64,000 bases of DNA from Blasia pusilla. Lineage: Eukaryota > Marchantiophyta > Marchantiopsida > Blasiales. The DNA lies in assembly GCA_050084515.1 (NCBI GenBank), contig CM114273.1:1-64000 (forward strand), written 5' to 3'. This document shows, one piece after another, positions 23,993 to 35,611 of this stretch. Position numbers and translations under genes: made by a program. The notes beneath the pieces are model-generated. The model worked only from the letters and a program-made list of their open reading frames with translations, did no database searches and was not told where the DNA came from. Positions within the stretch are counted from its first letter, which is position 1; the number at the start of each line of letters is the position of its first letter.

Positions 23993-24100
23993 TGTGGTAC
24001 ACTTGTGTTTGTGGATGCTCTTGTCTATGTTATGTATGTATGTATGTGAGTATGGTATGTCAGCGATGTATGTTGTATGACGATGTGGATTCGCACGACA
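23993..24100 (+). repeat. Block A downstream of the E1 3' LTR
   Basis: Second copy of 23517-23619. It is followed by CAAT, which also precedes the 5' LTR, so it probably ends the element. Confidence 0.8.
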
Positions 24101-24639
24101 CAATACTCTCTACCGAGTTGCCCATTGTTGTAGTTGGAACCTGTAGTGAGCTTGCGATGTCCTTCCCCTGGTTGGTAGGTGTGGATAAGTGTGTCCTGTA
24201 ATCCATGTGACTTTAGGCAATTGTGCCACAAGTAAGATGTTCCACTGGACTTAGTTGGAGAAATGGAGACCTCTCCTTCTTTTGAAGTTGAATTCACGGG
24301 CCCTCCTCTACAGCTTAATGCCAAGGACTGTTCACCTTGGCAGGTAGTGATGATCTCTAGGGGTAACAAGCAGGCTCTCTTTGGGCACCCTACCGCTTGG
24401 AGGCAGCCCCTCCGCACAAATAGGACAGTGAATCCCTGTCTGGACTCTCGGGTTGGGAGCTTAAACATTCTCCCCAGATCCTAAATCAGTTGTTTGCCAA
24501 ACATGTACATATAATCAGCGGCCTTGAGCCCAATATATCTCCGTCCTCCCAAGCTTGTGAGGAGTATGAGTTCACCTATCAAAGGCGTATACCAAAGCTC
24601 AGCATCCCCAAGCTGGGCGGGGAATACTGACATGTTTAT
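24101..24639. other. Sequence between E1 and the LINE open frame
   Basis: Either flanking DNA or the 5' part of the LINE. A 73-codon plus-strand frame at 24263-24484 has no recognised domain. No repeat of this stretch was noticed elsewhere in the window. Confidence 0.4.
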
Positions 24640-25377
24640 GTGAGACGATCAAAGGCCCACTCCAATTTGGATGTGGGCAGAGAGTTCAATCTGGTCTATA
24701 GGAGGAGACCACGGTTCCACCTGATCATTTTCGGTATACGTCCCACAATAGACTTCGTCTCATTTAAGATCATGTGCGCAGCTTTGGGCTTTGAATTCCT
24801 GGCTACTGTTGGAGTTACTTGGTTGATGAATGGCCGTCAATGTATCTTTGAGGCGTCTATCAAGGGAAGAGGAGGCCAATACTTGGCTTGCCACAAAAAT
24901 GAGGTGTCTCAAGAACTAAGACGTGCCTACAAGTGGAGGACTATGGTAGTCGAGGGTGGTTCCAGCTTGAAGGAAAGGCCCATCTCCAAAAAACCGTTAG
25001 TGACCTACACACCTAATATCTTTAGTGCTCACCAAGGAACCAGCGATGAAGAGCCTGCACATGAAGAGGTTCCATATTGCAAGCAGCCACACCTACGCCA
25101 AAAGCGTGCCCGCCCACCCCCAACCCACTTAGTGACAGGTCTCCGTTTGGGTACCTGGAACTTTTGTGGACTGACCCATGCAATGAAGCAGCAGGAGGTT
25201 GCTGAAGTTTTGCTGAAAAATAAAATACTTATATGCGATGGTCAGGAAACTTGGGAAACCAAGTTAATGGAGATACCCCACTATGCATGGTTTGGAAAGA
25301 TGTGCAGCACCCAGGCGGACAACAACAGACGTATGAAGGGTGTCAGGTTCTTCATTAGAGACTTCAAAGACTTATAA
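24640..25377 (+). pseudogene. LINE N-terminal region and start of endonuclease
   Basis: A 245-codon frame. The first 150 residues are an unrecognised basic region (RRRPRFHLIIFGIRP near the start). From about residue 166, LRLGTWNFCGLTHAMKQQEV and ILICDGQETWE match the first strands of APE-type endonucleases, where the Asn and the Glu of QETW help bind metal. The frame stops at 25375 within the endonuclease, where foreign-looking sequence begins. The same frame resumes at 25693. Confidence 0.8.
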
Positions 25378-25690
25378 CGCACTTTTGTTCGAGTTATAAG
25401 GTAGATCGGCCACATGTTCAAACATGTAACCACAGAAATGAATGAAACCGTGCTACGTGCAACGCATGGCGCCTCCTCGTCGCCGTCAGGTTGCGTTCCT
25501 GCAGCCTTGTGCCTTAGAGAGTTCTAATTTTCGTATTCGTGGAGTTCCATTATCTTACCACACGCTTTGTCGAAAGGTCTGTGGAACACGACACAGAGCC
25601 TGTAACCAAGACCAATAATATTTGCTATCCAATCCGTCGCGGGTAGATCTAGCATTTTAATTCGGGAATCATCTTGACTTGGCTGATTCA
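25378..25690. other. Insertion interrupting the LINE endonuclease
   Basis: About 313 bp between two halves of the endonuclease domain that would otherwise join smoothly. In the LINE frame it has several stops. On the minus strand a frame (25524-25772, extending into LINE sequence) reads DWIANIIGLGYRLCVVFHRP, which I cannot assign. No clear transposon ends or target duplication seen. Confidence 0.5.
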
Positions 25691-25692
25691 AT

Positions 25693-26328
25693 ATGGTGGA
25701 CAGGTGTGAGATCATCAGCACAGGGTTCGAGTATGAACACAGCATATGGGTCAAAGTTCGAGTAGAGTGCAACTTGCGGGATATGTATATTGGATGTATT
25801 TACATGCCTACAAACAGTGAATCTGCTACTGTAACAGAGGTAGCTTTTGATAGTGTGAAAACTGATTGCCTTGGGTTCCAGAAAAAGGGGAACATAGTCT
25901 TGTTGGGAGACTTGAATAGCTGGGTGAGACAAGGCACCGATTCCCAAGCGGAGATTGGGATGTTTGGAGATGTGAGAGTGAATGGCAATGGCACACGGCT
26001 TATCAGAATGTTGAGGGAACTTCAACTGATGGCAGTGAATGATAAGCATAAGGTGGGTTCCCCGGCTTGGACTAGGGTCAATTTCAAGGAGAATGAAAGC
26101 TCCATTGTGGACTACATAGCTGTGGATGAGGAACTCTACACACGCAGTGAGAAGATCACAATGGATGCGACAGACATGGGAAGATTAGATCATTCATTGG
26201 TTTGGACAGAGTTGCAGCAAAGGCTAAAATGCTCGACCAAACCAGTGACGAGAGTGATCAAGAAATGGAGGATAGAGGACTTCCAAGATGAGGGCAACAA
26301 GAAGGTGTACATTGGAAAGTTGGAATAA
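25693..26328 (+). pseudogene. LINE endonuclease, C-terminal half
   Basis: Continues the APE-type endonuclease that nicks the target DNA. Visible are SIWVKVRVEC and MYIGCIYMPTNSES, the metal-binding and catalytic block IVLLGDLNSWV (Gly-Asp-x-Asn), SSIVDYIAV and the terminal RLDHSLVWTEL with the catalytic Asp-His pair. It ends at a TAA (26326-26328), with the same frame open again from 26335, so this stop is probably a lesion rather than a real terminus. Confidence 0.85.
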
Positions 26329-26334
26329 AATCTC

Positions 26335-27800
26335 TTGGCATTCGACACTTTCATTGCATCAACCCTCAAGACCTTTGGGTTCATAAGAACAATTGTGGAC
26401 ATGGTGCTGGCATGGTGGGAGCATGGAGTGACAGATGCCACCGAGATTGATGATGGCAAGAAATTGATAATATGGGGCAGAGCCATCAAATGGTGGTCCT
26501 TGGAACTCAAGGCAGCCATTGCCAAACAAAGGGAAGCGTATGTAACAAGTGCCAAAGCCAGGGTCGATGCATCCTTGTGGGCAGAGTATGTGGCCCTACG
26601 CAAGGAAACCCGTCTTCTCGTGCGCATGCACAAGAAGAAATTGGACCAAGCGCCATACTCATCCATCAATGAGAATTTCACTCAGAATCAGAAAAAGTTA
26701 TGGATGGAAGTGCAGAAATTGAGCAAGGTCAGGGACAAAAATGACGCAAAGGTAATGAAGAGAAAAGATGGTGGAATGGTGACCATGGCTAAACAGATCC
26801 GACATGTGTTGGAAGACCATTACAAGGAGTTAGGCAGGAAGCCCGCTCAGACATCCCTTGAAGAGCATATTTTCGAGAGGGTGGTGGAGGATTTTGTTAA
26901 GATACAACGGGAGAAGGTAGATGATGAGGTTGAGCAGGGCAACCCATATAACGGTTGGTTCTCCCTAGCTGAGGTGGGAGCAGTGATCAAAGAACTTGTG
27001 AACTACAAAGCAGGCGGTGGTGATGAGCTTGTGAATGAGTTGTTGAAGTATGGCGATGCTACTATGGATCGTTCTCTAGTGAGTTCTTCAACCTGGTATG
27101 GCGGGCAGAAGTCATCCCACAAAGATGGCGGGTGGGACTCATCGTGAACCTCTTCAAAAAGGGTGAGCGAGAAGACCTTGGAAACTACAGGGGTATTACA
27201 TTGCTGAGTGTAGTCGGGAAGCTCTTTTCCCGTATACTCAACAATAGGATCTCTCTGTACCTAGAGTAGACTTCTGTCATCAAGGAAGGCCAAGCTGGCT
27301 TTCGGCAAGCCCGAGGATGCCTGGATCACATCTTCACCTTCAGCCAGATTATCCAGGGTAGGAAAAAAGAGGGGAAAACCACCTATTGCTTCTTCTTGGA
27401 CCTCAAAAAGGCATATGACACTGTATGGCGTGACGGGCTATCTTATAGCTTGTGGAAGGCGAGGCTGAGAGGAAAAATGTGGAGGATGGTGGAGAAGAAG
27501 TACCAGAACACAAGGAGTAGAGTTCTAGTGAATGGCCAAAAGAGTGGGACATTCAACATCAAGCAAGGAGTGGCTCAAGGATGCCTGCTCTCCCCCACTC
27601 TCTTCAACATTTTCGGAATTCCCTATTGGAAGAAATTGAGGATAGTGGACTAGGTATACGGGTGGAAAAAAACTCTATTGTTGCCCTAATGTTTGCTGGT
27701 GACCTTGGTGGCCTCGAGGAAACAGGAGAGAAACTCCAAGAGATGATCTCCCTGACCAAAATCTGGTGTGACATGTGGAGCATGGAGGCAAATCTATGAT
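26335..27800 (+). pseudogene. LINE reverse transcriptase
   Basis: The N-terminal part (26335-27147) leads to FKKGEREDLGNYRGITLL and AGFRQARGCLDH, standard non-LTR RT blocks, then FFLDLKKAYDTVWRDGL (motif A), GVAQGCLLSPTLFNIF (motif B) and ALMFAGDLGG (motif C). Motif C should read Phe/Tyr-Ala-Asp-Asp; here the first Asp is Gly, which would abolish polymerase activity. There are frame changes near 27085, 27650 and 27790 and a TAG at about 27268. The domain would prime on nicked target DNA and copy the element RNA. Confidence 0.88.
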
Positions 27801-28878
27801 TTTCAATGGCAAGGAGGAGGACCAAGACCAACAGTGGTACTGGGGTGAACAAGAAATCCCCCGTATGGCTAGATACATCTATCTGGGCATAGAATTCTCG
27901 GAAGATCGCATGTGGGATGCACACATTAAGAAGACTATTGAGAAAGGCCACAAGAAGGTGAACGGTCTCTCCAGATTCCTACACTGCCGGGACATCACAT
28001 CAGAAGTAAAGCGCTCTGTCATTTTGCAAACGATTCCTCCCTCACCGGAATACGGGGCAGCAGTGTGGGATGTCAACTCCAAAAAAGGGGATAGGCTTGA
28101 AGCTGTACAACTGAAGGCGTTTCGGGGTATGATGTCAACCTCATCACGAACAACCCGAGTTTGTGTGAGATCAGAACTAGGTGTGGAACCCTTGGAGGAT
28201 AGACATGACATTGCCAAGTTGAAATGGTGGAGGCAGCTGGAGACAATGGACTCCCATCGCTATCCTAAAGAGGTGATGGGGAAAACCTGGACCCAAAGAA
28301 GACCCGTAAAGGAGGCCAAATCTTGGACGAAAAAGGTTCAAGAGATTTTGCAAGCTTCCAAGCTCCCACTAGGGCCTAAACTATGGAAGCAAGATGAGAA
28401 AGCATTCGTGGATACCATAACCAAAGGAGTGGGCAAACGCTCACAGCAGAACAGTATGGAGGAAGCCATGAAAATGTCTGACCTCTCTCTCTTGACGGTA
28501 TATCCCGAGAAGGTAGAACTGAAGAACTATTTGCGGGAAACCCCTTGCTTGGGAACCCAGCTCAAGTTCAAGTTTAGAACGGGGGAAATCCCCTTGAACC
28601 ATAAGAAAAGCAGGATGGGAACACAACTAAACACTTGCGCCTTATGTGACGATGGGGATGAAACCTCTAGTCATTACTTGGTCTCGTGCGCAAAATTCAC
28701 ATCTCATAGAGCAAGAGCATATGCTGATATTGCTAAGCTGGTAGCACTAGAACTGTTCAACACATTCAGTAGGCTTGATTCATTGCCCAAAGTTGCTGCA
28801 CTGGTAAGTAATGTCTATTGGGGATCCCAATCAGGTAAAGTAGATGGTGTGGTGAAGAGTTTCTTGGTTGACACTTGA
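27775..28878 (+). pseudogene. LINE C-terminal region with Cys-His motif
   Basis: A 367-codon open frame downstream of RT. It has RYIYLGIEFSEDRMW (RT thumb), YGAAVWDVNSKKGDRLE and VQLKAFRGMM, typical of the region after RT in LINEs, and near the end a Cys-x2-Cys-His-Cys cluster (CALCDDGDETSSHYLVSC), a putative nucleic-acid-binding finger. It stops at a TGA (28876-28878); the copies at 29586 and 30363 have TGG here, so the ancestral frame ran on for at least about 20 residues. The first Met is not a real start. Confidence 0.82.
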
Positions 28879-29067
28879 AAGTTCCGCACAAACACATTGT
28901 TTGGTCAGCATTCACACTATATGAGAGTGTCTCCCTCCTCTCATATGGTACCTTCTTCACTTGCTTCTCTCTCTACACCCATCCCAGTCTCAAGCACCGT
29001 CCAACCAAGGCGCGAGGTCTATGGTCGCAAAGCTACCACAGACACTACTTAATGAGTACACACATAC

Positions 29068-29256
<189 letters not shown>

Positions 29257-29259
29257 TAG

Positions 29260-29881
<622 letters not shown>

Positions 29882-29884
29882 ATT

Positions 29885-30210
29885 TAAACCAAACTCATTC
29901 TCATTGTGAGAGGATGTGGTCATTCACAAGATAAGGAACACCATAGCTTTGTTGCCACATGCTCAAGAGGTTCAACAAAGAAAGAATGAGTTCTCTAATC
30001 TCATTCTCCTTGATTTATATTCTCTTTCTCCAAATCCTTCCCTTCGTAACTTGCGCACGTGCATCATCAACTTGACCCTAAACTTATAATAGTGAGTTAG
30101 GAGCCACTTTTCACAAATAGAAAACCAAAACTCAAATAATTGGGGAAGTTGCCAAAATGGTAAGCTCCTCACATGTCCTCCAAATAGACCCAAACCAAGG
30201 GGGATATTGA
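29885..30210 (-). repeat. Diverged E2-type LTR fragment
   Basis: Shares landmarks in order with block B of the E2 LTR: AAACCAAACTCA, GTGAGAGG, CATAGCTTTG, AAGAGGTTCAACAAAG, GAATGAG, AGGAGCCACTT, GCCAAAATGGTAAG and CCTCCAAAT. It is more diverged than the copies at 9720 or 40237 and lacks the outer ends. Confidence 0.6.
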
Positions 30211-30223
30211 AAATGTATGGACT

Positions 30224-30612
30224 CTTGCTCTTGATATTGCTAAGCTCATAACATCTGAATTGTTCAACAAATTCCATAGCCTAGATTCACCGCCCAATAA
30301 GTAATATTGGGGATCCCAATCAAGTAAAGTAGATGGTGTGATGAAGAGCTTCCTGGTTGACACTTGGGCACTCCGCACCAACACGTTGTATGGTTAACAA
30401 TCACGTTATATGACTGTTTCCCTCCTCTCATACGACATCGTCTACACTTCTTCCTCTCTCTACACCCATCCCATTCTCAAGCACCATCCAACCAGGACGC
30501 GAGGCGGGGTCTATGGTCGCAAGGCTAGGATACGCACTACCCAATGAGTACAATCTCTGGGTAGTACCTATCCTAGCCTTGCGACTATAGACACTGTACT
30601 CATTGGGTAATG
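30224..30612. mobile_element. Truncated LINE 3' copy 3 with inverted tail
   Basis: 30224-30550 matches the LINE 3' end in plus orientation (TTCCTGGTTGACACTTGGG, then CCCAATGAGTAC). 30556-30612 is the same terminal stretch in reverse, including CCTAGCCTTGCGAC, so the two form an inverted repeat. This resembles 5' inversion or foldback during LINE integration. Confidence 0.75.
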
Positions 30613-31360
30613 CAGTGCAATTAATTACATTTGTGTGTAATGCAGGTACTTCGGCAAAACATTGGGACTACTACTACAACAAATAGGTCATGAAATGGAG
30701 CATCTCAATCAACCGCCTACCAACATCCACCAACTAGGACCTTTCAAGGAAACTACACTTCAACTACTTGTTTATCGATTGGGATTGACGCTATGAGCTT
30801 TGGGATAACATGGGGGATGAATCTAAACAAAATGGGGAACGGCTGAGGCCCTACCACACCACCATGAACACTAACAAATCCATGACGCAGGCCACTTAAT
30901 CTCTGCTCCCTTCCCACTAAGTTATGTCATCCTTAACCAGATTCGGACGTGGTTCAACCCATCTTGAGATTGCGAAAGGGAAATTTCACAATAGTGAATA
31001 GAAAATATCTGTAGATTGCAACTTGGGACTCCTTGCTGAACATCAGTACCTTTTCCACTGCCCCTTTCACAAGTACCTTAGACTTGACTTTCCATATCTC
31101 TTTGCTCAACCGCCCCTAAAGGTCTGTGAATTCAAGGCTAGGCATAATCAGGTTCAGATTGCTAAGTTTTTACATTTCTGTGTGAAGACTAGGTATATCA
31201 CCCGGCACCAAAGACCTCTTAGACCCTTGCTGTTGCTGGTACTTTCTTTTCAAAGTGCTATAATTTTTTTCAAAACCTGAGTCCTATGACCATGTGGGAT
31301 CCCTATTCGTATCTGCACAATATCTCTATTCATTCATTCATTCAGGAATTCTCTCTCAGT
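30613..31360. other. No supported gene
   Basis: Anonymous sequence between LINE fragments. An 85-codon plus frame at 31023-31280 has no recognised content. It contains a short ATTC microsatellite (about 31328-31345). Confidence 0.5.
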
Positions 31361-31583
31361 TAAAGTAGATAGTGTTGTTAAGAGCTTCATGGTTGACACT
31401 TGGAAGCCCCGCACCAAGTGTATGGTCAGAACTCACACTATATGAGAGTGTCTCCCTCCTCTCATGTGGTACATTCTTCAGTTATTTCTGTCTGCATCCA
31501 TCCCAGTCTCAAGTACACTCAAACCAGGGGCCCAGGTCCATGGTGACAAGGCTACCACAGGCACTACATAATGAGGAGTCTCT
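31361..31583 (+). mobile_element. Truncated LINE 3' copy 4
   Basis: Matches the last 220 bp of the LINE: GTAAAGTAGATgGTGTgGT-like start, GGTTGACACTTGGAA, ACTCACACTATATGAGAGTG and ending CTACATAATGAGgAG. More diverged than copy 2 and not followed by a (TC)n tract. Confidence 0.8.
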
Positions 31584-33578
31584 ATGAAAAGTTCGCTCAT
31601 GCATTATTCAGGTGAGGTTCAACTGACCTTGAGATTGAGAAAGAGAAACTCTCACAGAATAAAAGAGAGGACAGATGGTGTAGGCATTTCCTACTGTAAA
31701 AATCAAGTTTCTTCATGAGGTAAACTGAGAATGTGAGGGAAAATCGAACCAATCATGTCATCCCTACTGGAGACAAAAATCACTAAAAACAAGGACAAAA
31801 AGTCAAAGAATCAACGGTCGTTGCTTGTTTTTTTAGAGGATGGGAGAAGTAATCCACATCTTAGTAGTAAAATTTAGAAACATTATTTAATGAGGAATCT
31901 GCAAGTAAACGTCCACTGAGCTCTTATACTTTTACTATAATTGCTGTAACTCTGAATCCCACCAGAAAATATCCATAAAAGGACGTGGTCACCCCATTAG
32001 AGAAGGCATTATGATGACTGCATTGTACCAATGCACCAGATTTGCAGGTAGAATAGTATTGTCAGAGCTAATTTGCATGTCCTGAAAAGAAGCTGCTAAA
32101 ACATGTCACTTGATATTTCTGCTCTACTAGGAAACATCACAATCATTCAAATTTTAAGCCATGCTCTCCAGTGCAACAAAACAAGACTTTTAGAACTGCA
32201 AACGTGGCTGATGAGGAGAATGAGCTTCCACTCATTCTCCTCATCAAGAGAGGTAGTTTGGCTTTTCGTGGAGTTCACTAAAATCAGAGATAGATGTCCC
32301 CTATTCAACGTCTTGAAGTTTCAACCTGAACTATTCATGATGTTAATGATAGAAACCTGCAGAAAGAGAGAGAGAGAGACTTGATACAAGATATTCAACT
32401 TAATGCATCCATATGACAAACAATTTGATAGCCATCTCGAGTTGCACCAACTCAGGACTGTCACCAAAACTTTCAGAAAATACATTGCAACAATTTCTGG
32501 AAACTTACTCTGCACTCCCAAGCTTGAACATATGGCTACCTACAGAAACGTGAATGTCTTAGGCCAATTGCTACATTTGAATTCTCAAATGATCTTTTGT
32601 TCAGTTAAAAGGTCTAAATCTTGCCATGGGGGAAATGACAATGTATCCAGGGAAATCTACAAAGGAAGACTGAAAATTCTGGCTCACATATGCAGTAACA
32701 GCCTGTTGACTTGTAAGAAGTGATGAACCTATTCCACATGTGCAACCTAGCTGTTGAGGTTTAAATCTTCCATAGCCAACATGCCGTCAAGTGTCCTTTT
32801 GAATGACGACATAGAAATTTCTTCCATACTTTTGCTCAGGGACCTACTGTCTATTTGCTGCATTATATATGTCTGTGTACCATATCTGATGGGAACACTA
32901 CACGCTTGACTGGACTTTTAGTTGAGAATGAAGGCACAGGCCTCTTTTAGAGTGGTTGCAATTAACAACAGACTCAACGTGTGTGTACCCACCTTCAGGA
33001 TGAACAAATTGAAAACTAGGGAAACTAGAGCTTGCACCCAGATGTGGACGATGATATGAAACATCCATAGGATTCTAGAAAACCACCTGTCAAATAGGAC
33101 CGTCCGAGAAAGATAAAAACGAAATGTCTAAGTTTGACGGCTCAGACTCCAGCAAAATCAGCCTTCACAGATACAACAGCCGTCACAATCCAGCCACATT
33201 TGCAAGGTGCGTGCACAAATTGGGGTACACTTCTTTAAATATGAGATTTGAGAGTGTATATTTCTTGGATCATGGCTAGTAACTGATGATCATGACAGGC
33301 TGGAACAAAATCTTGGCCGTGAGTAGACTGGCATGCTATGAGATCAGATTCGCTTCCATAACATCATACCTTCAACTGGAACTAGGAGGTGCTCTACAAA
33401 CTTCTTATCCCTACCATAGTGTAAAGCAATAGGGACAGGCTGGGGTCCAAGCTAAGCTCTGAGCCTCTTCCCAAGCGATGGAGCTTGCACCTGGTTTTGT
33501 TGATTCACTATTACATCTAAGTCCGAGGATTTGTTGATCCGCTATTACATCTAGGTGGTTTGGATTGAAAAGAACTCA
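31584..33578. other. No supported gene; one perfect hairpin
   Basis: Downstream flank of the desaturase gene and anonymous DNA. At 32210-32245 there is a perfect hairpin with 15-bp arms (GATGAGGAGAATGAG and its complement) and a 6-base loop. Other open frames (32103-32384, 32403-32723) show no recognised content. A polyadenylation signal for the minus-strand gene was not identified with confidence. Confidence 0.5.
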
Positions 33579-35590
33579 TCACCAGAGTTCGACTTGCCTG
33601 CCAAAAATCCAACTGAAGCTCCCGTTCTTTCCAGTTTTCTTGGGCTTCAACTGGGCTCGTTCCTCCAACTTTCTGATGCGTTGCCCCAGGCTACAAACAT
33701 AATCTTGAGCTTTTCTCCCTTTACTTGAAAGGCCTTCGATCTTCTCAACATTCCACCTGGTCACTAGATGGTCCAGGATATCGGCGTAGTCTTTGGCAGT
33801 ATAGGTGCCGGTTTTTTGCGCGACCATTGAAAATCTTTGGAACAGATTTTGATCCTCGCCATCATACATTAGATGAGCAGGCATGGAAATCTTTTTCTTC
33901 ATCATATCCCCGAAGGCCTGCATCGCACCATCGGGATCCACTTCAAACAGCTTCTCCACAATCTTACAGTACGCATTCTCGTGTCGCTTCTCATCTGATG
34001 CAATGAGTCCACACACGGTAGCCAGCTTGACATCGCCGAACTGTTTGGCGTGGCGCGCCGTATTTCCATGAGAAACGAACGTGGCTCTCTCTTGAAAAGA
34101 AGTGTAGACAAAACCCAGGTATGGGTTATTTTCAGTTTGTGGGTCCTGCACCAATTTCACCAGAACTCTCGTCACACGAGTCGGGGTCGGCAACGAATAG
34201 CCTGATCTATCAAAACGAGGAAATTTGAAGGAAGATCTGATACTTGTTTCAAAGAACTGCAAACAGACTCTAGTGAAGCCCAAGCCTTGACCCACCAACC
34301 ATAAACCCGCGCCTCCGTTTCGTAAATGCATAGCCGGTGTGAAGGGTTCCTTACCATGCCTGATCCAATCAAGTACTGAATGGTCGTCTCAATTGATCTC
34401 ATGTTCACACGACCGGTAAGGTACAAGTACTTGTTTAAAAGGTCTCCATGTCTGTTCTCCTCCGCTGTCCAAGCACGAGTCCAGACACCCCATGGAGTAG
34501 GGCTAGCACCCGTTTCATCTTTCGTGCCGTCGAGAGTGTTGAGCATGGTCTGGTAAGTTGGAAGCGCCTCTTCAGTGATCATGTCTCCCACCAGGACAAC
34601 CAGGTAATCGTCCGGCAACTCAGCAGCTCTTTCTCTCAGCTCCTTCACCTCGTCATAGAAACTTTCAGACGAGGGCTCCGGAAGATGATCTTGAGGCTGC
34701 CAACATTTCTCCACGGGCTTCAAAAACGGCAGCAAGGTCGTTTCCGCCCAGGTGTCGAGGGAACGCACGACTTCCAACTTCTCAGGAGGCATGGAATGTA
34801 AAACCTGCGTGTGCGTTTCGCGAGGCACGTAGATGCCAGACACCTCCCTGTGATTCCAAAGACGTCATGAGTGTCCAGCACATTGAGAGAAAAAGCTTCG
34901 TACATATGACGAATCGCATGAACGGTTCTTTGGTCGTGTGAGGGGAAAAGGATGACGAATGGTCGCCAATTCTTGACAGTAATCTCTCCCCAACTCTGTC
35001 CATATCACTTACACTTCATCTGGAACCAAGATCAAGAACACCGCCCTCATGTGTACCTGCAAGAACACTAACGAAACTCGGACACCCACATGTACCTTGC
35101 CCTCTACACACGGTGCACTCCTAGGACATGGAAACTCCTAGAACCATCCAAATTCCCGACATGATCGGAAGGAGGACCCCGGAGTTGTGAGACGCTGGCA
35201 ATTGGACCCCAGTTAAAGGAGCGAATTCTCTACTTTGACCAGAAGATGAGAAGAATCGTGCAGCAAACAACAGACTGACAATGCCGCCCGCGGCTACCAA
35301 ACTTGACAAAATGCCCTGAAGCCTGACACAAAAGGACGCGGAATTTTAATCACTACGGAGACACAATTCCTGTCCCCTGCAACTACTTACTTTGGCTTGG
35401 GGGGCATGGTAGCGGTCATCATAATCTTCATGAGCTTGCAAGCATGAGGACCCTTCCCATTCCTGCTCCTGAAATTGAGCTTCACTCCTTCGATCCACGA
35501 AGAAGAAGAGCCAGAACTCGACGAACAAGATGGCTTGAATGCAGGACTCGTTACAACTCCTGTGCCCGAAACCACCGCAAGCGAAGCCAT
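33579..35590 (-). CDS. Stearoyl-ACP delta-9 desaturase, chloroplast, three exons
   Basis: Inserts the first double bond into stearoyl-ACP in the plastid stroma. Exons on the minus strand: 35590-35391, 34847-34355 and 34145-33579. Introns are GT/AG (donors GTAAGT at 35390 and GTAAGG at 34354), phases fit, and the second lies at GSGM|DPQTEN, where plant homologues have one. The product is 419 residues if the Met at 35590 is used; an in-frame Met at 35611 would add 7. Residues 1-65 are a Ser-rich transit peptide. The mature part starts near [19 protein letters not shown] and includes [25 protein letters not shown], the di-iron motifs EENRHGDLL and DEKRHENAY, and a C-terminus [11 protein letters not shown]. 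Stop is TGA. It looks intact and is the only clear host gene here. Confidence 0.93.
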
Positions 35591-35611
35591 TGCAATCCCA
35601 CCGTCCACCAC

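Larger units (their letters stand above)
14278..24100 (+). mobile_element. E1: Ty3/gypsy retrotransposon with DNMT and PHD finger
   Basis: A 9.8-kb LTR retrotransposon. The order seen is 5' LTR, long leader, gag, CCHC knuckle, aspartic protease, linker, cytosine-5 methyltransferase, reverse transcriptase, RNase H, integrase, PHD finger, 3' LTR. The order RT-RH-INT is that of Ty3/gypsy. The 368-bp LTR core (TGTCATGACC to GGATTTCA) occurs at 14278-14645 and 23622-23989. By eye the copies are roughly 90 percent identical, so the insertion is not recent. CAAT flanks both ends (14274-14277 and 24101-24104), a possible target-site duplication. Several frameshifts and more than ten stops make it non-autonomous. 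It is homologous throughout to E2 and E3. Confidence 0.92.
24640..29060 (+). mobile_element. LINE-type non-LTR retrotransposon
   Basis: A plus-strand element coding for an APE-type endonuclease, a non-LTR reverse transcriptase and a C-terminal Cys-His motif, with no LTRs. Its 3' end, to AATGAGTACAC at about 29060, is followed by a long (TC)n tract and recurs in truncated copies at 29260, 30224 and 31361 and, inverted, near 62430-63100. The 5' limit is uncertain and may lie nearer 24105. Frameshifts, stops and a damaged RT active site show it is dead. It lies about 540 bp downstream of E1. Confidence 0.88.

Noticed and set aside
14278-24100. Retrovirus or caulimovirus with envelope or movement protein
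   Set aside because: No such frame is found between integrase and the 3' LTR or elsewhere; the order fits a Ty3/gypsy retrotransposon.
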